A DNA stretch of 64,000 nucleotides, taken from G964020105 sp964020105. Lineage in GTDB: Bacteria; Pseudomonadota; Alphaproteobacteria; WRAU01; Hepatincolaceae. Positions 17,093 to 26,131 of the stretch are shown here, one piece after another. Each line of letters opens with the position of its first letter. Within the stretch, counting starts at the first letter, position 1. A program made the position numbers and the translations under genes. Below the pieces are notes generated by a model. The model did no database searches. It saw only the letters and a program-made list of their open reading frames with translations, and was not told the DNA's origin. The stretch spans positions 496,001 to 560,000 of the forward strand of contig OZ026535.1 in NCBI GenBank assembly GCA_964020105.1. Direction: 5' to 3'.

Positions 17093-19204
17093 GTGGATGT
17101 TGAAAAATTTTTAGCTGAAATACAAAAATATTCAGGTTCTATAAATATAGAACTCCTTAGGCAGGCATGTTTGTTTGCAGAAAAAGCTCACGCTGGGCAA
17201 AAAAGATATTCTTTTGAAGATTATATAACTCATCCATTATCAGTTGCGTATTCCCTTTTAGAGTACTCATTTGATGTTAATATTATTGTATCAGCTATAC
17301 TACATGATGTAGTTGAGGACACAGAGATAACAGAAAATGAGATAAAAGAAATTTTTGGTGAGGATATTTGCAATTTAGTTATGGGTGTTACCAAGCTTTC
17401 TCGATATAGATTTTTAACAGTTGAAGAGGCGAAAGCAGAAAGTTTCAGAAAATTTATATTAGCATTTATAAATGACATTAGGATATTAATCATTAAACTT
17501 TTTGATCGTCTTGATAACATACGAACTATTAATTATATTCCAAAAATAGAAAAAAGAGTAAGAATAGCTAAAGAAACCTTAGATATATATGCACCACTAG
17601 CTCAAAGGCTATCATTTAATAAGTTAAAAGATGAGCTTGAAGATTTATGTTTTAGCGTCATTGAGCCACAAATTAAAAATATAATAATAAAAAAAACTAT
17701 AGATTTACAAAACGCATCAGAATCTTATCTACAAGATGTTGAACAACATATTTCACAACTATTAGAAAAAAATAATATAAGTGATTTTGCAATTACAGGT
17801 AGAGTGAAAGAACCATACTCAATATGGCGTAAAATGCAAAGAAAACAATCATCTTTTGATGATATTCACGACGTTATAGGTTTCCGAATAATTGTTAATG
17901 AAGTAGTGGATTGTTACAGAGTATTGCATGTTGTTCATACTAATTATAAAGTGATTTTTTCTAGATTTAAAGATTACATATCTTATCCTAAACCAAATAA
18001 TTATCAGTCTATCCATACTTGCATATTGCTTGATAATAATAAAAAAATAGAATTCCAAATTAGAACCAAAGAAATGAACGGTTTTGCCAATAAAGGAATA
18101 GCATCCCATTGGAATTATAAATCCCCAACTAAAAATCTTTACGATTTATCTCAGTATACTTGGTTGCAAAACTTATCTAAGATACTTGCCTCTAAAGATA
18201 TAACTAATGAAGATCTTTATGAGTATTCTAAAATGGAGGTTTTTAATGATGAGGTATTTGTATTAACACCTAAGGGTGAAGTTATTTCTTTACAAAAAGG
18301 TGCTACTGCACTTGATTTTGCTTATTCTATCCACTCAAAAATAGGAGACACTTGCAGTGGAGTAATTATTAATGGTAATTTTAAACCAATTTTTACAACA
18401 CTGCAAAATGGTGATGTTGTAGAAATCATAACGGATACTGAGCAAGTACCTCAGGTTTATTGGTTATCATTTGTGAAAACTGGCATAGCCAAAATTTCTA
18501 TTAAAAAATATCTTAATCAAAAATATAGGAAAGAGGTATCTGAGCAGGCATATGCTTTGCTATCCTACCATTTTGAAAAAGAATCTTTGGTTTTTCATAA
18601 TGAACTAATACCTAAAATTTTAGGAGTAACTAAGATAAAATCAGAGGCTACTTTATTAGAAAAAATAATCGAGGGGAGTGTTTCAATCCCTGAAATTATA
18701 AATAGGTTATATCCACATTTAAAAACTAAAAAAAATACTTATTATAAAAATGTTATTGAAACAGGTCAGTTTAGTACACATAAATTATCTTTTGCTGAAT
18801 GTTGCTATCCTGTATATAATGATAATATTATAGGAGTAATGTTACCTGGTAGTATTTTAGAAGTGCATCATTCAGATTGTGAAATAAGTAAATCTTATTC
18901 TAACAATCTTAATATTATCGACATAAAATGGTTGGATTCTGCTAAGAAGAAATATGAATATAAAGTAAAGATGTTAATAAAATTAATGAATAAAAATGGT
19001 GCTTTGGCAGAAATATCTAAGATCATCTCCGACTTTGATATTGCAATATTCAGTATAGAGATGGATAATAAATCTTCTATGGATGAGAGTGAAACATATT
19101 TAGGTATGGTCTTAATGCTAAAAGATATAGATGATATTAATAAGGTTATTAATAGACTTACTAAATCTGCATTTGTAAAACAAGCTCAACGATTAATAAA
19201 TTAA
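17093..19204 (+). CDS. spoT: Bifunctional (p)ppGpp synthetase/hydrolase, RelA/SpoT family
   Basis: A full-length 703-residue Rel protein. The HD hydrolase domain has HDVVEDT at 71-77. The nucleotidyltransferase domain lies at about 230-350, with RVKEPYSIWRKM, YQSIHT and EFQIRTKEMN. A TGS domain covers about 390-450 (VFVLTPKGEVISLQKGATALDF), and a C-terminal ACT domain spans about 625-700. Both catalytic domains look intact, so it should make and degrade (p)ppGpp under stress. Rickettsia often carry fragmented spoT genes, so an intact one is notable. The start is GTG, 26 bases after rpoZ. Confidence 0.95.
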   Translation: MDVEKFLAEIQKYSGSINIELLRQACLFAEKAHAGQKRYSFEDYITHPLSVAYSLLEYSFDVNIIVSAILHDVVEDTEITENEIKEIFGEDICNLVMGVTKLSRYRFLTVEEAKAESFRKFILAFINDIRILIIKLFDRLDNIRTINYIPKIEKRVRIAKETLDIYAPLAQRLSFNKLKDELEDLCFSVIEPQIKNIIIKKTIDLQNASESYLQDVEQHISQLLEKNNISDFAITGRVKEPYSIWRKMQRKQSSFDDIHDVIGFRIIVNEVVDCYRVLHVVHTNYKVIFSRFKDYISYPKPNNYQSIHTCILLDNNKKIEFQIRTKEMNGFANKGIASHWNYKSPTKNLYDLSQYTWLQNLSKILASKDITNEDLYEYSKMEVFNDEVFVLTPKGEVISLQKGATALDFAYSIHSKIGDTCSGVIINGNFKPIFTTLQNGDVVEIITDTEQVPQVYWLSFVKTGIAKISIKKYLNQKYRKEVSEQAYALLSYHFEKESLVFHNELIPKILGVTKIKSEATLLEKIIEGSVSIPEIINRLYPHLKTKKNTYYKNVIETGQFSTHKLSFAECCYPVYNDNIIGVMLPGSILEVHHSDCEISKSYSNNLNIIDIKWLDSAKKKYEYKVKMLIKLMNKNGALAEISKIISDFDIAIFSIEMDNKSSMDESETYLGMVLMLKDIDDINKVINRLTKSAFVKQAQRLIN

Positions 19205-19216
19205 ATGGAGGAGAAT

Positions 19217-19942
19217 ATGTCAGCTATACTAGGTTTTAATGTTGACCATATTGCTACATTAAGAAATACTAGAGGGGAAAATTATCCTGATCTTATGGAG
19301 TTTGCTAAAGCAGCTATCGGATTTGGTGCAGATCAGATTACTGCTCATTTAAGGGAAGATAGGAGACATATTAAAGATAACGATATTTTTTCACTAAAAG
19401 AGCTATCGGTTCCTCTTAATATGGAAATGGCATTGACGGATGAAATGATTGATATAGCTCTTAAGGTAAGACCCAATTATGTTTGTATTGTACCAGAAAA
19501 AAGGTTCGAACTTACTACAGAGGGTGGATTAAATATCAAACAACTATATTCTCATTTAGATACTAGTATAAAAAAATTTCAGGATAATGGAATTAAGGTA
19601 TCTTTATTTATAGATTCTGATATTAATCAGTGTGATCTTATATATAAACTTGGTTGCGATGCTGTTGAAATTAATACAGGGGTATATTCTAACTGTTCTT
19701 TAGAAAGAAAAATAATTGAATCAAGAAAAATTGAAGAGATTGCAAAAGTTTTATTTAGTAATAACATACGGGTGCATGCTGGGCACGGACTAAACTTATC
19801 TAATATAGATCATATTGCAAAAATAAAAGAAATTGTCGAGTTTAATATAGGTCATTACATAGTTTCATATGCAATTTTAGTAGGGTTACAAGAAGCTTTA
19901 AGTTCTATAAAAAATGCAATTGAGTTAGCTAGAACAAGATAA
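19217..19942 (+). CDS. pdxJ: Pyridoxine 5'-phosphate synthase
   Basis: A 241-residue TIM-barrel enzyme that condenses 1-deoxyxylulose 5-phosphate with aminoacetone phosphate, giving pyridoxine phosphate (vitamin B6). The motifs are GFNVDHIATLRNTRG near the start, ITAHLREDRRHI near 45 and VHAGHGLN near 190. I prefer ATG 19217, because the in-frame ATG at 19205 overlaps the ggaggag ribosome site. pdxJ and acpS overlap by one base, the classic pdxJ-acpS pairing. Its presence implies retained B6 synthesis. Confidence 0.95.
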   Translation: MSAILGFNVDHIATLRNTRGENYPDLMEFAKAAIGFGADQITAHLREDRRHIKDNDIFSLKELSVPLNMEMALTDEMIDIALKVRPNYVCIVPEKRFELTTEGGLNIKQLYSHLDTSIKKFQDNGIKVSLFIDSDINQCDLIYKLGCDAVEINTGVYSNCSLERKIIESRKIEEIAKVLFSNNIRVHAGHGLNLSNIDHIAKIKEIVEFNIGHYIVSYAILVGLQEALSSIKNAIELARTR

Positions 19943-20331
19943 TGCAAATAAATCATGGTATTGATATTGTGAATACATTAAGGATACAATCAATCCATAA
20001 AAAATTTGGAGATAAGTTTTTAACTAGAATATTTACTGAACAAGAAATATCAAATGCATATAAAAATAAAGAATATAATTATTTGTCTTTGGCTAAAAGA
20101 TTTGCAGCTAAAGAAGCTTTTTCAAAGGCTACTGGCAAAGGAATTGGCGAAATAGCATTTGTAGATATCGAAATACTAAATGATGATTTTGGTGCACCAT
20201 ATATTAATATAGGAGATAAATTAAAAAATTATCTTAATATTAATAAAAAGTGGAATAATTATAATATATCATTATCTTTAAGTGATGAACATCCCTTTGC
20301 CATAGCTTCTGTTATTATATTAGTATGCTAA
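19942..20331 (+). CDS. acpS: Holo-[acyl-carrier-protein] synthase
   Basis: A 129-residue phosphopantetheinyl transferase. It shows the two signature motifs: GIDIVNTLRI near residue 6 (metal-binding aspartate) and LAKRFAAKEAFSKATGKGIG near 50 (metal-binding glutamate). It loads 4'-phosphopantetheine from CoA onto acyl carrier protein for fatty-acid synthesis. The start codon shares a base with the pdxJ stop codon, so translation is coupled. Confidence 0.95.
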   Translation: MQINHGIDIVNTLRIQSIHKKFGDKFLTRIFTEQEISNAYKNKEYNYLSLAKRFAAKEAFSKATGKGIGEIAFVDIEILNDDFGAPYINIGDKLKNYLNINKKWNNYNISLSLSDEHPFAIASVIILVC

Positions 20332-20399
20332 TTTGACAATATTTTAAAAATGTACTAGCTTATAGTGGGCAGTATAGTATCATATGTAATAGGTATTTT

Positions 20400-21146
20400 A
20401 TGAAAAATTTTTTTAAAAAGAAGAGCGAGAAAAAAACTAAATTCTCTGTAAAAGAGAATGCTAAATCGATACTTATTGCTTTGTTTGTTGCACTTTTCAT
20501 AAGAAGTTTTGTTATACAAGCATTTTATATTCCAAGTGGATCTATGAAACCAATGTTACTTGAAGGTGATTATGTATTCGTAACAAAATATAATTATGGT
20601 TATTCTAAACATAGCTTACCATTTAGTTTGCCAATAATTAACGAAAACAGAATTTTTTATTCACAACCAGAACGTGGTGATGTCGTTGTTTTTAAATATC
20701 CAGGAGATAATTCAACAGACTATGTTAAAAGATTAATTGCCCTACCAGGAGATAAACTTCAAATTATAAATTCTGTAGTATATATAAATGATGTTCCATT
20801 AAGAAGAGAATTTGTAGAAACAATAAATTATCAAGGTATGACTATTGATATTTATAGAGAATATGTGAATGAAAAATCTTATCTTATTTGGCAAATTAAG
20901 GATTATTATCATTATATCAGCTCATATTATGGTCCAATTACTCTTGGGGGGGATCAATTTTTTATGATGGGTGATAATCGTGACATGTCAAGGGATAGTC
21001 GCTTCCCCGATGTAGGAGTTGTTAATAAAGAGCAATTAGTTGGTAAGGGAGGAGTGATTTTCTTTTCAATTAATGGTAGTTTTTTAGAAGTATGGAAGTG
21101 GTTATCTGAAATTCGTTTCGAACGTTTTTTTAATATTATTAAATAA
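20400..21146 (+). CDS. lepB: Signal peptidase I
   Basis: A 248-residue membrane peptidase with one clear N-terminal membrane helix (about residues 20-42). The catalytic serine is 48 in IPSGSMKPML and the catalytic lysine is 110 in DYVKRLIALPGD; the box E motif GDNRDMSRDSR lies near 198. It cleaves signal peptides on the periplasmic face of the inner membrane. rnc follows 21 bases downstream, the usual lepB-rnc arrangement. Confidence 0.96.
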   Translation: MKNFFKKKSEKKTKFSVKENAKSILIALFVALFIRSFVIQAFYIPSGSMKPMLLEGDYVFVTKYNYGYSKHSLPFSLPIINENRIFYSQPERGDVVVFKYPGDNSTDYVKRLIALPGDKLQIINSVVYINDVPLRREFVETINYQGMTIDIYREYVNEKSYLIWQIKDYYHYISSYYGPITLGGDQFFMMGDNRDMSRDSRFPDVGVVNKEQLVGKGGVIFFSINGSFLEVWKWLSEIRFERFFNIIK

Positions 21147-21167
21147 CTAGTGTTTTTTTGAGAATAG

Positions 21168-21836
21168 ATGAACAAGTTAGATTTATTAGAAAGTGTTTTA
21201 GGTTATAAATTTAATGATTCTGCATTTTTGTCCCTAGCCCTTGTACACAGCAGTTATAACAATACAGTTACTAATAATAATCAAAGAATGGAGTTTTTAG
21301 GAGACAGTATTTTAGGTTTTGTAATTGCAGAAATTATTTATGAATACTATAAAAATCAAGATGAAGGATATCTTTCAAAATCTCTATCATATTTAACTTC
21401 AAGAGATGTATTAAGCAGTATTGGTAGACAATTAAAATTAGAAGATTATATTAAACATAAAAGTAATTATAACGATAATCTTATTGCTGACGCTTTGGAA
21501 GCAATTATTTGTGCGATTTATTTTGATATTAATGATGTTAAAGTAATTAAAGATTTTGTTTTAAAACACTGGAAAAATCATTTACAATCATATACAGTTG
21601 AAGATACTTATATTCATTTTAATCCAAGATCATTTTTACAAGATTGGGCGCAAAAACAACAACTTCCAATTCCAGAATATATACAAATCAAAAGAGATGG
21701 AACGGATCACGAACCTTTATTTCATATACAACTTTTAGTTTATGGATATGATTCTGTAATTGGTATGGGAAAAAACAAAAAAATTGCGCAAAAAGCAGCA
21801 GCACAAAAATTCATCGATACTCACAACCTAAAGTAG
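21168..21836 (+). CDS. rnc: Ribonuclease III
   Basis: A 222-residue double-strand-specific endonuclease. The catalytic signature QRMEFLGDSILG is at 39-50 (Glu42, Asp46), with DALEAIICAIYFD near 106. A double-stranded RNA-binding domain covers about 150-222 (PRSFLQDWAQKQQLPIPEY, then IGMGKNKKIAQKAAAQK). It processes rRNA precursors and structured mRNAs. It sits downstream of lepB in the standard order; era, which often follows, is absent here. A weak inverted repeat after the stop (about 21829-21849), followed by a T run, may be its terminator. Confidence 0.96.
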   Translation: MNKLDLLESVLGYKFNDSAFLSLALVHSSYNNTVTNNNQRMEFLGDSILGFVIAEIIYEYYKNQDEGYLSKSLSYLTSRDVLSSIGRQLKLEDYIKHKSNYNDNLIADALEAIICAIYFDINDVKVIKDFVLKHWKNHLQSYTVEDTYIHFNPRSFLQDWAQKQQLPIPEYIQIKRDGTDHEPLFHIQLLVYGYDSVIGMGKNKKIAQKAAAQKFIDTHNLK

Positions 21837-21927
21837 AGCTACTTTTAGTAGAGATTAGTATTTTTTCCTTTTAATAAACAGTAATCAATATATAATATAT
21901 TGGTGTATTTGGATTGTGGAGTGTGTC

Positions 21928-22281
21928 TTGCATAATATTGATAAAAAAGAAAATTACCGTATAGGTGAAGCATCTCGTATATTAGGATTAGAGCAACATG
22001 TAATACGTTTTTGGTCAAATACCTTTGCAGAATACATAAAACCTAAGAGAGGAGAAGGAGATAGAAGATATTATACGCAAGTAGATATTGAAACACTTTT
22101 ATTAATTAAGGATCTAGTATACAGTAAAAAATACTCTTTAGCTGGAGTTAAGATAGTATTAGATAATCATGAAGAAAGAGATATTTCTAGTAAAGATAGT
22201 GTAGAATTCACAAATAAGATAGTTAACATACAAACTAAAATTAGTGATTTAAAAATTAAAATAAATGGTAATTTATTTTAA
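21928..22281 (+). CDS. MerR family transcriptional regulator
   Basis: About 117 residues. The N-terminal winged-helix DNA-binding domain reads YRIGEASRILGLEQHVIRFW and continues RRYYTQVDIETLLLIKDLVYSKKYSLAGVKIVL, a clear MerR pattern. The C-terminal tail is short and coiled, with no ligand domain or metal cysteines. I prefer TTG 21928, with gtggag upstream; GTG 21916 is the alternative. It resembles the MerR-type protein often next to ihfA in alphaproteobacteria; ihfA is not here. The target is unknown. Confidence 0.85.
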   Translation: MHNIDKKENYRIGEASRILGLEQHVIRFWSNTFAEYIKPKRGEGDRRYYTQVDIETLLLIKDLVYSKKYSLAGVKIVLDNHEERDISSKDSVEFTNKIVNIQTKISDLKIKINGNLF

Positions 22282-22353
22282 ATTATAACTAGTAAAAATT
22301 AATTACTTATTTTATAATTCAGAGAGAAAAAATTCACATATAGGGAGAATATC

Positions 22354-23394
22354 ATGCTAGTTACACTGAGACAATTGATGGATCATGCTGCTGAACACTC
22401 TTATGCACATCCTGCATTTAATATATCTAACATTGAACAAGCGCATGCTGTTTTTAAAGCAGCGAGAAAGTGTGGAGCTCCAGTTGTCATACAATTCAGT
22501 AGGAGTGCAAGGAAATATGCTTCTGATGTATTTATTAATAAAATGATAGAAGCATTATCTTTAGAATATAGGGATATTCCTTTTGCTGTACATCAGGATC
22601 ATGGTAATTCATTTGCAACGTGTTTGTCGGCTATGCAACATGGGTTTTCATCTGTAATGATTGATGGATCCCTTGAGGCCGATGGTAAAAGTATAGCATC
22701 ATTTGAATACAATGTTGCTATTACTAAAAAAACTGTTGAGGCTGCACATGCCATAGGTGTTTCTGTAGAAGGAGAGTTGGGAGTATTAGGATCCCTTGAG
22801 AGTGGCATGGGGGATAAAGAGGATGGACATGGAGCAGAAGGTAAACTTACTATTGATCAATTGCTCACGGATCCTCTACAAGCAGGAGAGTTTGTTAAAT
22901 TAACAGGTGTTGATTGCTTGGCTGTAGCAATTGGTACATCCCATGGTGCATATAAATTTACTAAAAAACCTACTGGAGATATTTTAGCAATAGAAAGAAT
23001 TGCTCAAATATCTAAAGCAACAGGTGGTGCTCATTTAGTTATGCATGGATCTTCTTCAGTGCCGCAAAAATATCAAGACATGATTAATGAATTTGGTGGA
23101 AAAATACCACAAACTTTCGGAGTTCCTATCGAGGAAATCCAAAATGGTATTAAAAGTGGTGTAAGGAAGGTTAATATAGATACTGATTTAAGAATGGCTT
23201 TTACTGCAACTATAAGAAAAGAATTTTCTCTTAATCCTGCTGAGTTTGATCCTAGAAAATATCTTGGAGAAGCCACTAAAGCTATGCAAGAGCTTTGTGA
23301 AGAAAAATATCAGCAATTTTATTGTGCTGATAAAATAAGCTTCTTTAGTGGGAGGAATTTATCAGAAATGGCTAATTTTTATTCTAAAAAATAA
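22354..23394 (+). CDS. fba: Class II fructose-bisphosphate aldolase
   Basis: A 346-residue zinc aldolase of the long class II type. Visible elements are FAVHQDHGNSF near residue 79 (zinc-binding His), SVMIDGSLEADG near 97, SVEGELGVLGSLE near 138, AVAIGTSHGAYKF near 190, LVMHGSSSVP near 229 and VRKVNIDTDLRMAF near 270. It splits fructose 1,6-bisphosphate in glycolysis or makes it in gluconeogenesis. With the PTS permease, transketolase and epimerase it implies functional sugar metabolism. It starts at ATG after aggga and ends before a hairpin. Confidence 0.95.
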   Translation: MLVTLRQLMDHAAEHSYAHPAFNISNIEQAHAVFKAARKCGAPVVIQFSRSARKYASDVFINKMIEALSLEYRDIPFAVHQDHGNSFATCLSAMQHGFSSVMIDGSLEADGKSIASFEYNVAITKKTVEAAHAIGVSVEGELGVLGSLESGMGDKEDGHGAEGKLTIDQLLTDPLQAGEFVKLTGVDCLAVAIGTSHGAYKFTKKPTGDILAIERIAQISKATGGAHLVMHGSSSVPQKYQDMINEFGGKIPQTFGVPIEEIQNGIKSGVRKVNIDTDLRMAFTATIRKEFSLNPAEFDPRKYLGEATKAMQELCEEKYQQFYCADKISFFSGRNLSEMANFYSKK

Positions 23395-23430
23395 CTAGAG
23401 ATGAAATTTGAGCAAGGGGGGGGATAAGTA

Positions 23431-23460
23431 AAGCCCTTGTTCAAATTATAACAAGGGCTT
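23431..23460 (+). terminator. Hairpin between fba and the next gene
   Basis: An 11-base perfect inverted repeat (aagcccttgtt at 23431-23441, aacaagggctt at 23450-23460) lies 37 bases after fba and only 5 bases before the next start. No long T run follows. It may terminate fba transcription or sequester the ribosome site of the next gene, since the aaggg is in its 3' arm. A competing pairing with tttgagcaaggg at about 23405-23416 is visible. Confidence 0.5.
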
Positions 23461-23465
23461 ATTTC

Positions 23466-23981
23466 ATGCTAAGATTGCTATCTTTTTTTGCTATTATTCT
23501 TTTTTTTGTTGCAGGAAATATAGTTTGGGTACTAGATTTGCCTAATATAGTTATATATAATTTAGAAATACCGATAATCCAAATATTATCTTCTGAGTTA
23601 TCATTTATAATTATCTATACTATCATAGATAAAGGTAATTTAAAATATGGATTAGGTTTTACACTTTTATCTGTACTATTAGTTGGTCAGTTTATTTTAC
23701 CAATTTATTCTGATATGTTTTATTCAAAAAATGTGCAATATTTTTCTGTTAGTATAAGTGTTCTAGCTATAATAATTAATTCCATTGTCATTAGAAAAAT
23801 GGTTAATCGTGGACTGAGCAAATTATTAAGTTCTCGTGTTTCTACTGCTACAGCAAGTGTAGTTGAAATATCTTTTTTTGCCTTTTTATTAAATATAGGA
23901 GTACAGGGAGCAATAAGTACCGTTATTGTACGTTCAGTTTATATATATCTAATTCCGAAATTATTTTTTCATAAGCAGTAA
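23466..23981 (+). CDS. Small polytopic membrane protein, possibly VUT/YhhQ family
   Basis: A 171-residue protein with about six membrane helices. Layout and length fit the VUT (queuosine-precursor transporter, YhhQ) family. The segment SRVSTATASVVEISFFAFLL near 122 resembles the region where that family has R-x-x-x-S and a D-x-x-x-F helix, though the acidic residue here is Glu. The hallmark motif near the second helix is not clear. I infer a transporter for a small nucleobase precursor with low confidence; otherwise it is an unknown membrane protein. Its ribosome site overlaps the preceding hairpin. Confidence 0.4.
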   Translation: MLRLLSFFAIILFFVAGNIVWVLDLPNIVIYNLEIPIIQILSSELSFIIIYTIIDKGNLKYGLGFTLLSVLLVGQFILPIYSDMFYSKNVQYFSVSISVLAIIINSIVIRKMVNRGLSKLLSSRVSTATASVVEISFFAFLLNIGVQGAISTVIVRSVYIYLIPKLFFHKQ

Positions 23982-24038
23982 TTTTACTATATACTGTAAG
24001 TTAGCCCACTTAAGTAAGTGCAAGAGGATAAAATAAAC

Positions 24039-24500
24039 ATGATAGTGGATCATATTAAAAATAAAGAGCTATATAGAAATTTAAACTTTTATAATATTTT
24101 ATCTGTTATAAAAGATTTAAATTTTTCTAAACTAGAAGAAAAAATATACATTAATACCAACGATTACTATATGGTAAATAAATTACAAACTAGAATATCC
24201 TCTTCAGGTTTTTGGGAATCTCATAAAAAATACATTGATATTCATTATATTTTAAGTGGGCTTGAGGTGATAGGATATGAAAATATTAACAATTTAACTA
24301 TAGAAACAAACTACTCTAAAGATAAAGATTTATTAACATATTATGGTGCATTACAAAATGCAATCTTACTGAGAGAGGGGATGTTTATGGTACTATATCC
24401 TGAAGACGCCCATATGCCAATAATGGCACATTTAGATGTTCCACAGGAGTTAAAAAAAGTAGTATTTAAGATTCTTAACCCCCTGTATAAAGATTTTTAG
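24039..24500 (+). CDS. YhcH/YjgK/YiaL family protein
   Basis: A 153-residue cupin-like protein of the YhcH/YjgK/YiaL (EbgC) family. The matching features are WESHKKYIDIHYILSGLE near residue 65, with the two histidines that bind metal, and MFMVLYPEDAHMPIMAH near 118 with further ligands. Members are linked to sialic-acid or other sugar catabolism, but the precise reaction is mostly unknown. ATG 24039 is chosen because an agagga site precedes it; a GTG at 24018 is in frame. It is probably cotranscribed with the membrane protein upstream. Confidence 0.85.
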   Translation: MIVDHIKNKELYRNLNFYNILSVIKDLNFSKLEEKIYINTNDYYMVNKLQTRISSSGFWESHKKYIDIHYILSGLEVIGYENINNLTIETNYSKDKDLLTYYGALQNAILLREGMFMVLYPEDAHMPIMAHLDVPQELKKVVFKILNPLYKDF

Positions 24501-24630
24501 GAAGACAGCATAAATAAACAACGACAGGTTCATATTTTAATAGGATGGACAAAAAAAATCATTTTCAATAAGAAAATAAAGAGACAAAACTAGTAGTATA
24601 AATAAGAGGATTAGCCTATTAAATATAGTA

Positions 24631-24752
24631 CTAATAAGGTTTTTTTACTTTCTTATTTTTTTCAAGTTCTTCAATAATTAAGTCGTAGCCGATGTAGTTA
24701 ACCGCAATAGTACCATTGATTGCATGATAAAAGGCATAGCAATTTTGTTTAA
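24631..24752 (-). pseudogene. C-terminal remnant of XRE-type regulator
   Basis: Translated on the minus strand, one frame reads INGTIAVNYIGYDLIIEELEKNKK before a TAG at 24631-24633. This aligns with the end of the regulator pseudogene at 45.5 kb (INIPIDANYLIACYNFITAELEKNKK, read in two overlapping parts) and with the intact regulator at 53.9 kb. The downstream flank (cctattaaatatagt, then taat and a T run) is shared with the 45.5 kb copy. The helix-turn-helix half has been lost. Confidence 0.65.
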
Positions 24753-25160
24753 AATTTCTAAGTAGAGTAAAGAGAAGCAATATAATGGGACAGAATACTT
24801 AATAATTTCTACCGATTTTATATAGAAAAAATCCGATTTAATAAGGTTTATCTTGGTGAACTTATAAAAATATTAATGGTGTAGCTTGAGCAATTTAATG
24901 ACACTTTAGAGCAAAATCAAAGGGTACAAGTTTTATAGAGTAACTTTAAAGTATTTGTTAATGTAAAGGGACATATTAAATGACACAGTTATACTAAGGT
25001 TTTTAGACTGACGTGTTGTAGAAAAAACCCGAAGATACTAGGACTCGGAGAATTATGAAAATATGTACTGAATTTATAGGACACTTTAAATGGCACTACT
25101 GAATATTATAAAAACATAAGGGAACAGGCACTTTTATTAACGTATCTGTTTTTTGTATAA

Positions 25161-25225
25161 AAAGCAAAGTAGCTTTATTATATTTTAACAAATAAAAAGT
25201 ATAGGCTACAAACCCTTTAAATATA
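25161..25225 (+). repeat. Dispersed intergenic repeat, copy 1
   Basis: About 65 bases, including agctttattatatttt, a short AT spacer and ataggctacaaac, closely match 30389-30453. Both copies lie at the right end of longer, weakly similar stretches, so this may be the better-kept edge of a degenerate element. Confidence 0.55.
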
Positions 25226-25396
25226 ATACTTATAGTATAATTCCTAAAAAATACTAAAATTAAAAGGAAAGTAGCCTATTTAAACTAAGATTCTCTACTT
25301 ATCTTTATTTTTCATAAAACAAGATGGGATAGATAATCTATTAATTTGTTTGCAACGATTACATCTTATAGTTAAGTTTGTATATTTTGTATTATT

Positions 25397-26089
25397 TTAA
25401 TGGTCACTATCTGTTAAGATAATTTCATTAAACTTACCAATATGATAATCATTGGGATAATATTGCAAAGTTAGGGTTGACCTTAAAAATCTTACTCCTT
25501 TTGCTCCTGCTTCATTTGCAAAATGTATATCACTATCTGAATCTCCATAAAACAATAATATATTATTATCTTTAATTGATTGTATTTTGTTACCTGCATA
25601 AATAACATCATGTAAATTACTATTATCACCAATAATTTTTATTAAATAATTATTTAAAATATGCGTATATTTATCTGAAGGTTTTGAACGTGCTGTAATA
25701 AAGTATATTTTATCTCCTCTTTTTTGATGAAATTTAATAAGTTTAAGAGCCGATGTTTTTGGCAAAGAATATATATCACACTGTCCCATATCATCCCAAA
25801 AAGACTGCTTAGCCAAAATAATCTTCATTTGCTCTTCTGAGCTTATATTTTCTAATCCATACTTTGTAACGTATTCATTAATATATTTATAAAAACATGG
25901 ATATGTAAATAGGACTGTAAAATCAATATCAAAGCCTACACTTATAGGCTCTTTAATTATTAATTTATCAAAGTTTGTAATAAATTCATCTGTTGTTAAT
26001 TTTTCACTTGAGGGATCTTTTACTACAATAAAGGAAATAAAACTAATAATTAGTAAGGCACCTACAATAAAATAAAGATATTTTAACAT
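25397..26089 (-). CDS. aphA: Class B acid phosphatase (HAD superfamily)
   Basis: A 230-residue AphA-like phosphatase. The HAD nucleophile motif is VGFDIDFTVLF (Asp54, Asp56), followed by HQKRGDKIYFITARS near 129 and ILLFYGDSDSDIHFANEAGAKGVRFLR near 185. The N-terminal hydrophobic segment at residues 4-23 is a signal peptide or anchor, placing the enzyme in the periplasm, where class B phosphatases release phosphate from nucleotides and other phosphomonoesters. ATG 26089 follows an aaggagg ribosome site; an in-frame ATG at 26131 lacks one. It stands alone. Confidence 0.88.
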   Translation of the reverse strand: MLKYLYFIVGALLIISFISFIVVKDPSSEKLTTDEFITNFDKLIIKEPISVGFDIDFTVLFTYPCFYKYINEYVTKYGLENISSEEQMKIILAKQSFWDDMGQCDIYSLPKTSALKLIKFHQKRGDKIYFITARSKPSDKYTHILNNYLIKIIGDNSNLHDVIYAGNKIQSIKDNNILLFYGDSDSDIHFANEAGAKGVRFLRSTLTLQYYPNDYHIGKFNEIILTDSDH

Positions 26090-26131
26090 TATTAACCTCC
26101 TTTTTACATAGCTGTTATAATTTATCAACAC

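Larger units (their letters stand above)
24501..25396. other. Intergenic decay region with regulator remnant and repeats
   Basis: About 900 bases without an intact gene. The left part holds the C-terminal remnant of an XRE-type regulator (24631-24752). From about 24770 to 25225 there is repeat-family sequence shared with 30.2-30.45 kb and with the window's left end. Nothing else is recognised up to the aphA stop. Confidence 0.5.
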
